Assembly (NCBI GenBank): GCA_900756875.1 | Contig: CAAELW010000026.1 | Location: 1 to 20,924 of the forward strand | From: Pasteurellaceae bacterium | GTDB taxonomy: Bacteria > Pseudomonadota > Gammaproteobacteria > Enterobacterales > Pasteurellaceae | DNA: 20,924 bases | Direction of reading: 5' to 3' | Shown: positions 18,176 through 20,924 of the stretch, piece after piece | Layout: every line of letters begins with the position of its first letter | Position numbering within the stretch: position 1 is the stretch's first letter | The notes under the pieces: generated by a model | The model's input: the letters and a program-made list of their open reading frames with translations, nothing else | The model's database searches: none | What the model was told of the DNA's origin: nothing | Translations under genes and position numbers: made by a program

Positions 18176-18205
18176 AAAAGTGCGGTTAATTTTAACCGCA
18201 CTTTT
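18176..18205. terminator. Bidirectional terminator from an inverted uptake-sequence pair
   Basis: AAAAGTGCGGTTAA (18176-18189) and its exact complement (18192-18205) form a 14-bp stem immediately after the lipoprotein stop, with T-runs in both directions. The fklB stop is 6 bases away on the other strand, so it ends both converging genes. Confidence 0.92.
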
Positions 18206-18210
18206 TCATT

Positions 18211-18843
18211 TTAAAGGATATCGAGTAATTCGACTTCAAACACTAAGGTTGAGAATGGTGGGATAGATGCACCTGCACCACGTTCGCCGTAAGCCAGTTC
18301 ATGTGGAATAGTGAGTTTCCATTTAGAGCCAACAGGCATCATTTGTAATGCTTCAACCCAACCACTAATTACGCCATTTACAGGGAATTCAGCTGGTGTA
18401 CCACGTGCAACAGAGCTATCAAATACAGTACCATCTGGTAATGTACCCGTGTAGTGAACACGTACTTTGTCAGTTGCAGCCGGTTTGTTACCGTTACCTT
18501 CGGTTAAAATTTCGTATTGTAAACCGCTGTCAGTCACTTTTACGCCCGCTTTTTTCGCGTTTTCTTCTAAGAATTTTTTACCTTCTTCTTCAATCGCTTT
18601 GAATTGCGCTTGTTGTGCTTCAGCCGCTTGTTGTTGAAGTGCTTGAACAGAATGCATTAAATCATTAATTTCTAATGCAGGTTGATTATGGTTTAACGCA
18701 TCGAAAATACCTTTTGCTACCGCTTCAACAGAAATATCCATTTGGCTATCAGCTAATTGCTGACCGATTTGTAAACCGATACCGTAGCTGCCTTTTTCAG
18801 AAATACTTTCTAATTTTACTTGTTCAAAAATTTGAGCTGTCAT
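18211..18843 (-). CDS. fklB: FKBP-type peptidyl-prolyl cis-trans isomerase FklB
   Basis: The enzyme catalyses isomerisation of peptide bonds before proline. The 210-residue protein (E. coli FklB 206) has an N-terminal dimerisation domain (about 15-98, starting [13 protein letters not shown] and containing a Gln/Ala-rich helix around 65-82) and a C-terminal FKBP domain (about 105-210). The latter shows [16 protein letters not shown] (129-144), the active-site [15 protein letters not shown] (158-172) and [20 protein letters not shown] (184-203). There is no signal peptide, so it is cytoplasmic FklB rather than periplasmic FkpA. It starts 21 bases after the psd stop, with AAGGA 7 bases before the ATG, and is probably cotranscribed with psd. 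Confidence 0.93.
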   Translation of the reverse strand: MTAQIFEQVKLESISEKGSYGIGLQIGQQLADSQMDISVEAVAKGIFDALNHNQPALEINDLMHSVQALQQQAAEAQQAQFKAIEEEGKKFLEENAKKAGVKVTDSGLQYEILTEGNGNKPAATDKVRVHYTGTLPDGTVFDSSVARGTPAEFPVNGVISGWVEALQMMPVGSKWKLTIPHELAYGERGAGASIPPFSTLVFEVELLDIL

Positions 18844-18864
18844 GTTTTTTCCTTTGTCGTAAAA

Positions 18865-19734
18865 CTATTTTTTCAATGCCAAGATTTCACCCATACGAAC
18901 AGGTTCACCAACACTTAAATGATCGGCAATTTGTACTTGTCCTGCTTGGAATAAATTAATTACGGTAGAACCAAGTTGGAACCAACCCATTTCTTGACCT
19001 TTGCTTAATTTAATCGCACTTTCACCTTCATAAGTCCATACTTTCACTTCGTTATGACGTGGCGGATTAATAACGCCAGCCCAAACAGTGCCAATACTTG
19101 CGGTGATTGTCGCACCTACTAAGATTTGTACCATGGTACCGAATTCAGTATCAAAGACACAAATCACACGCTCATTACGTGCAAAGAGGTTCGGCACATG
19201 TTTCGCTAAAAACGGATTGACAGAGAATAAATCACCCGGTACGTAAATCATTTTGCGAAGTGTACCATCACATGGCATATGCACACGGTGATAATCACGT
19301 GGTGATAAATAAGTGGTGATGAATTCCCCATTTTTAAAGGTCTCGGTTAAATTTTTATCTTCCGCTAATAAATCATTTAAGCTGAAAAAGTGACCTTTTG
19401 CTTGTAATAGGCGGTCATCGTCAATATGTCCACATTCACTTACACAGCCATCCGCAGGGCAACAAAGTGCGGTGGGGTTTTGGTTAATTGGTCGTGCATT
19501 TTCTTTTAATGGACGAATAAAGAATTCATTAAAACTGGCGTAATCACTGAATTTTTCTTTTTCAGCAATGCTCATATCAATGTTGTATTTTTTTGCAAAC
19601 GCTTTAATCACAAAATGTGTCACTGCGCCCCATTTTTGTTTAGCTAACCAGCCTGCTGCTTGTGTCATATAGATTTGTGGCATCACATATTGAAATGCAA
19701 CTTTTAGGCGTTGCCAATAAGAAATTGGGTTCAT
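18865..19734 (-). CDS. psd: Phosphatidylserine decarboxylase proenzyme
   Basis: Psd is an inner-membrane-associated pyruvoyl enzyme that converts phosphatidylserine to phosphatidylethanolamine. From the ATG at 19734 (MNPISYWQRLKVAFQYVMPQ) it is 289 residues. The catalytic triad is visible: Asp95 in CPADGCVSE, His152 in DYHRVHMPCDG, and Ser256 in the LGST self-cleavage motif, which makes a beta chain of about 255 residues and a pyruvoyl alpha chain of about 34. A TTG four codons upstream is in frame, but it sits in the Shine-Dalgarno itself (TTGGAG), so the ATG is the real start. The long acidic C-terminal tail of the E. coli protein is missing. pssA lies just upstream on the same strand. Confidence 0.97.
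   Translation of the reverse strand: MNPISYWQRLKVAFQYVMPQIYMTQAAGWLAKQKWGAVTHFVIKAFAKKYNIDMSIAEKEKFSDYASFNEFFIRPLKENARPINQNPTALCCPADGCVSECGHIDDDRLLQAKGHFFSLNDLLAEDKNLTETFKNGEFITTYLSPRDYHRVHMPCDGTLRKMIYVPGDLFSVNPFLAKHVPNLFARNERVICVFDTEFGTMVQILVGATITASIGTVWAGVINPPRHNEVKVWTYEGESAIKLSKGQEMGWFQLGSTVINLFQAGQVQIADHLSVGEPVRMGEILALKK
19464..19473 (+). repeat. DNA uptake signal sequence inside psd
   Basis: An exact AAAGTGCGGT on the plus strand; in the psd frame its complement encodes Thr-Ala-Leu just before CCPADG. Confidence 0.9.
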
Positions 19735-19766
19735 TGATTTCTCCAATAAGATTAAAAAGCTGGGCG

Positions 19767-19794
19767 ATTATAACAACTTATTTAACTTGTGCAA
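19767..19794 (-). promoter_or_regulatory. psd promoter
   Basis: A perfect TATAAT (19772-19767) lies 16 bases after a weak TTGCAC (19794-19789). The start point would be near 19760, 26 bases before the psd ATG. Confidence 0.6.
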
Positions 19795-19828
19795 TGTTAG
19801 TCGATGTTTTTGCGTAAGATACAAGCAA

Positions 19829-19850
19829 GAAGCCGACATTTGTCGGCCTC
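19829..19850 (-). terminator. Hairpin after pssA
   Basis: GCCGACA (19832-19838) and TGTCGGC (19841-19847) form the core of a stem of about 10 bp (one G-T pair) 9 bases past the pssA stop. The following minus-strand tract TTCTTGCTTG is only partly T, so read-through into psd is possible. Confidence 0.6.
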
Positions 19851-19858
19851 TTTTACGT

Positions 19859-20924
19859 TTATAAAATCATTTTGACTAATTTGTCTGCCTGAATCCGAGC
19901 AAACTTCTTCAATAGTTTTTGCACCGGTTCAGGATATTGCGTCAATTCTTCTAGTTCAGAATAATCTTGCAATACTTTGGTATGTTGGCGGATATGCGAT
20001 AATTCTTTTTCTGCTTGTGGCAGAAGTTCTTGTTTTGGATCGTGGATTAATAATCCATTTTCCGCATCTAAACGCCATGCACGAGGATTCAGGTTGTTCC
20101 CTGTTAAAAGAATATACTGATTGTCCACCCAAATACCTTTAAGGTGATAGGTGTTATCGCCGTCTTTCCATAAACGCACCGTTAAATGGCCATTTTTAAT
20201 ATAAGCATCAAATTTCTCGCAGAAACGACGAAGATTGCTTTCATATAAATAAGGCAATGCACCTGCCATTTTAAACGGTTGATCTGGTGGAATATAGAAA
20301 TCGTTCGCGACTTTATCACCCACGATAATTTCGACACGTTTTCCTTGTTCTAATAAGCGGGCAAGTTTACTTCTTAGCGTGCGAGGAAAGTTGAAATAAG
20401 GCGTGCAAATCACCAATTTTTCCTGCACTTGTAAGAATAAATCTTCGATAACTTGGTTTAATTCGTTGCCAGATGCACCTAAACCAAAAAGTGGTGAAAT
20501 GGTTAAAACATCTGAAAAACCAACCGCACTTTCCAATTGATATTCCGCATGGGCAGATAAGTTTTTACGATAAGCTTTTATTGCACTACGAATTTCTTTG
20601 GTGCGAGGGCGATTAGCCACATCTAATGGATGTACCGCACTGAAATCCAATAAATAATCATTAATGAAATTAACCATAGAGTCTGCCAGTGCAGCATTAT
20701 GGATTTTTTGATAGCGGTCGTAGCGGTATTTATCTTGTTGTTGTAAATACACGTTATTAATACTTGCACCGCTGTAAAGCACGGTATCGTCAAACACAAA
20801 ACCTTTAATATGTAATACACCGAAGACTTCGCGGGTATTAATTGGCACGCCGAAGAACATATTCGGTTCATCGGGAAGTTGATAGGTTTGGCGTTGTTCA
20901 CAATACCAATCAGCGTTAGTAGCC
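19859..20924 (-). CDS. pssA: CDP-diacylglycerol-serine O-phosphatidyltransferase (5' end beyond window)
   Basis: PssA makes phosphatidylserine from CDP-diacylglycerol and serine; Psd, next on the same strand, uses the product. The protein belongs to the phospholipase D superfamily rather than the CDP-alcohol transferases. Both HKD motifs are here: HIKGFVFDD in the N-terminal half and HLKGIWVDNQYILLTGNN in the C-terminal half. The frame stays open to the right edge, reading ATNADWYCEQRQTYQLP before the first internal ATG at 20860. This matches the NTNADWYC region of the E. coli enzyme near residue 105, so about 105-110 N-terminal residues lie outside and the ATG at 20860 is internal. Near-identity to E. 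coli is seen in VEIIVGDKVANDFYIPPDQP. An uptake sequence is translated at 20523. Confidence 0.96.
   Translation of the reverse strand, partial: ATNADWYCEQRQTYQLPDEPNMFFGVPINTREVFGVLHIKGFVFDDTVLYSGASINNVYLQQQDKYRYDRYQKIHNAALADSMVNFINDYLLDFSAVHPLDVANRPRTKEIRSAIKAYRKNLSAHAEYQLESAVGFSDVLTISPLFGLGASGNELNQVIEDLFLQVQEKLVICTPYFNFPRTLRSKLARLLEQGKRVEIIVGDKVANDFYIPPDQPFKMAGALPYLYESNLRRFCEKFDAYIKNGHLTVRLWKDGDNTYHLKGIWVDNQYILLTGNNLNPRAWRLDAENGLLIHDPKQELLPQAEKELSHIRQHTKVLQDYSELEELTQYPEPVQKLLKKFARIQADKLVKMIL
20523..20532 (-). repeat. DNA uptake signal sequence inside pssA
   Basis: An exact ACCGCACTTT on the plus strand, translated as Glu-Ser-Ala-Val in the pssA frame. Confidence 0.9.

Noticed and set aside
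19735..19746. TTG start four codons before the psd ATG
   Set aside because: The TTG lies inside the Shine-Dalgarno TTGGAG that serves the ATG at 19734.

Overview
The window is chromosomal DNA from a member of the Pasteurellaceae, most likely Haemophilus sensu stricto or a close relative such as H. parainfluenzae. The main evidence is about 17 exact copies of the Hin-type DNA uptake signal core AAGTGCGGT, alone or as inverted pairs. An AT-rich codon bias, the close similarity of the proteins to the enterobacterial and Haemophilus families, and a dprA gene with a CRP-S site agree with this. Species is an inference, since no rRNA gene is present. Nearly everything is ordinary core metabolism. 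There are no tRNA or rRNA genes, CRISPR arrays or complete transposons.

Layout. On the minus strand from the left edge lie the start of a lipoprotein gene (1-142), a PD-(D/E)XK nuclease-like/DUF4268 gene (272-1405), and metH (1454-5146) with its own strong promoter. The leu operon (leuL leader, leuA, leuB, leuC, leuD; 10399 down to 5322) follows, ending in a clear terminator at 5263-5281. A short inverted-repeat element sits between leuA and leuB. Divergent from leu, on the plus strand, run dprA (10733-11848), yaaA (11912-12688), an uncharacterised lipoprotein overlapping it (12681-13274), and pfkA (13385-14350). A bidirectional terminator separates pfkA from a minus-strand UhpC-type organophosphate antiporter (14422-15747). 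Then come folA (minus), proB (plus), a small acidic-tailed lipoprotein (plus), and the minus-strand phospholipid block pssA-psd with fklB downstream of psd. pssA runs off the right edge.

How the genes work together. leuABCD carry 2-ketoisovalerate to 2-ketoisocaproate, and the leader region shows a full leucine attenuator: a 19-residue peptide with six Leu codons, a terminator hairpin, and a competing antiterminator pairing. PssA makes phosphatidylserine and Psd decarboxylates it to phosphatidylethanolamine. dprA is a competence gene under a textbook CRP-S box, so the window holds both an uptake-machinery gene and the uptake sequences that machinery recognises. PfkA and the hexose-phosphate-type antiporter are functionally compatible neighbours (sugar phosphate uptake and glycolysis) but are transcribed convergently.

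Most notable items: the complete leu attenuator, not visible as a normal-length ORF; the twin-hairpin inverted-repeat element inside the leu operon; the CRP-S/dprA control region; the uncharacterised nuclease-like gene at the left, which has no uptake sequence; and inverted uptake-sequence pairs reused as terminators. I did not find a convincing wholly new multi-gene system.
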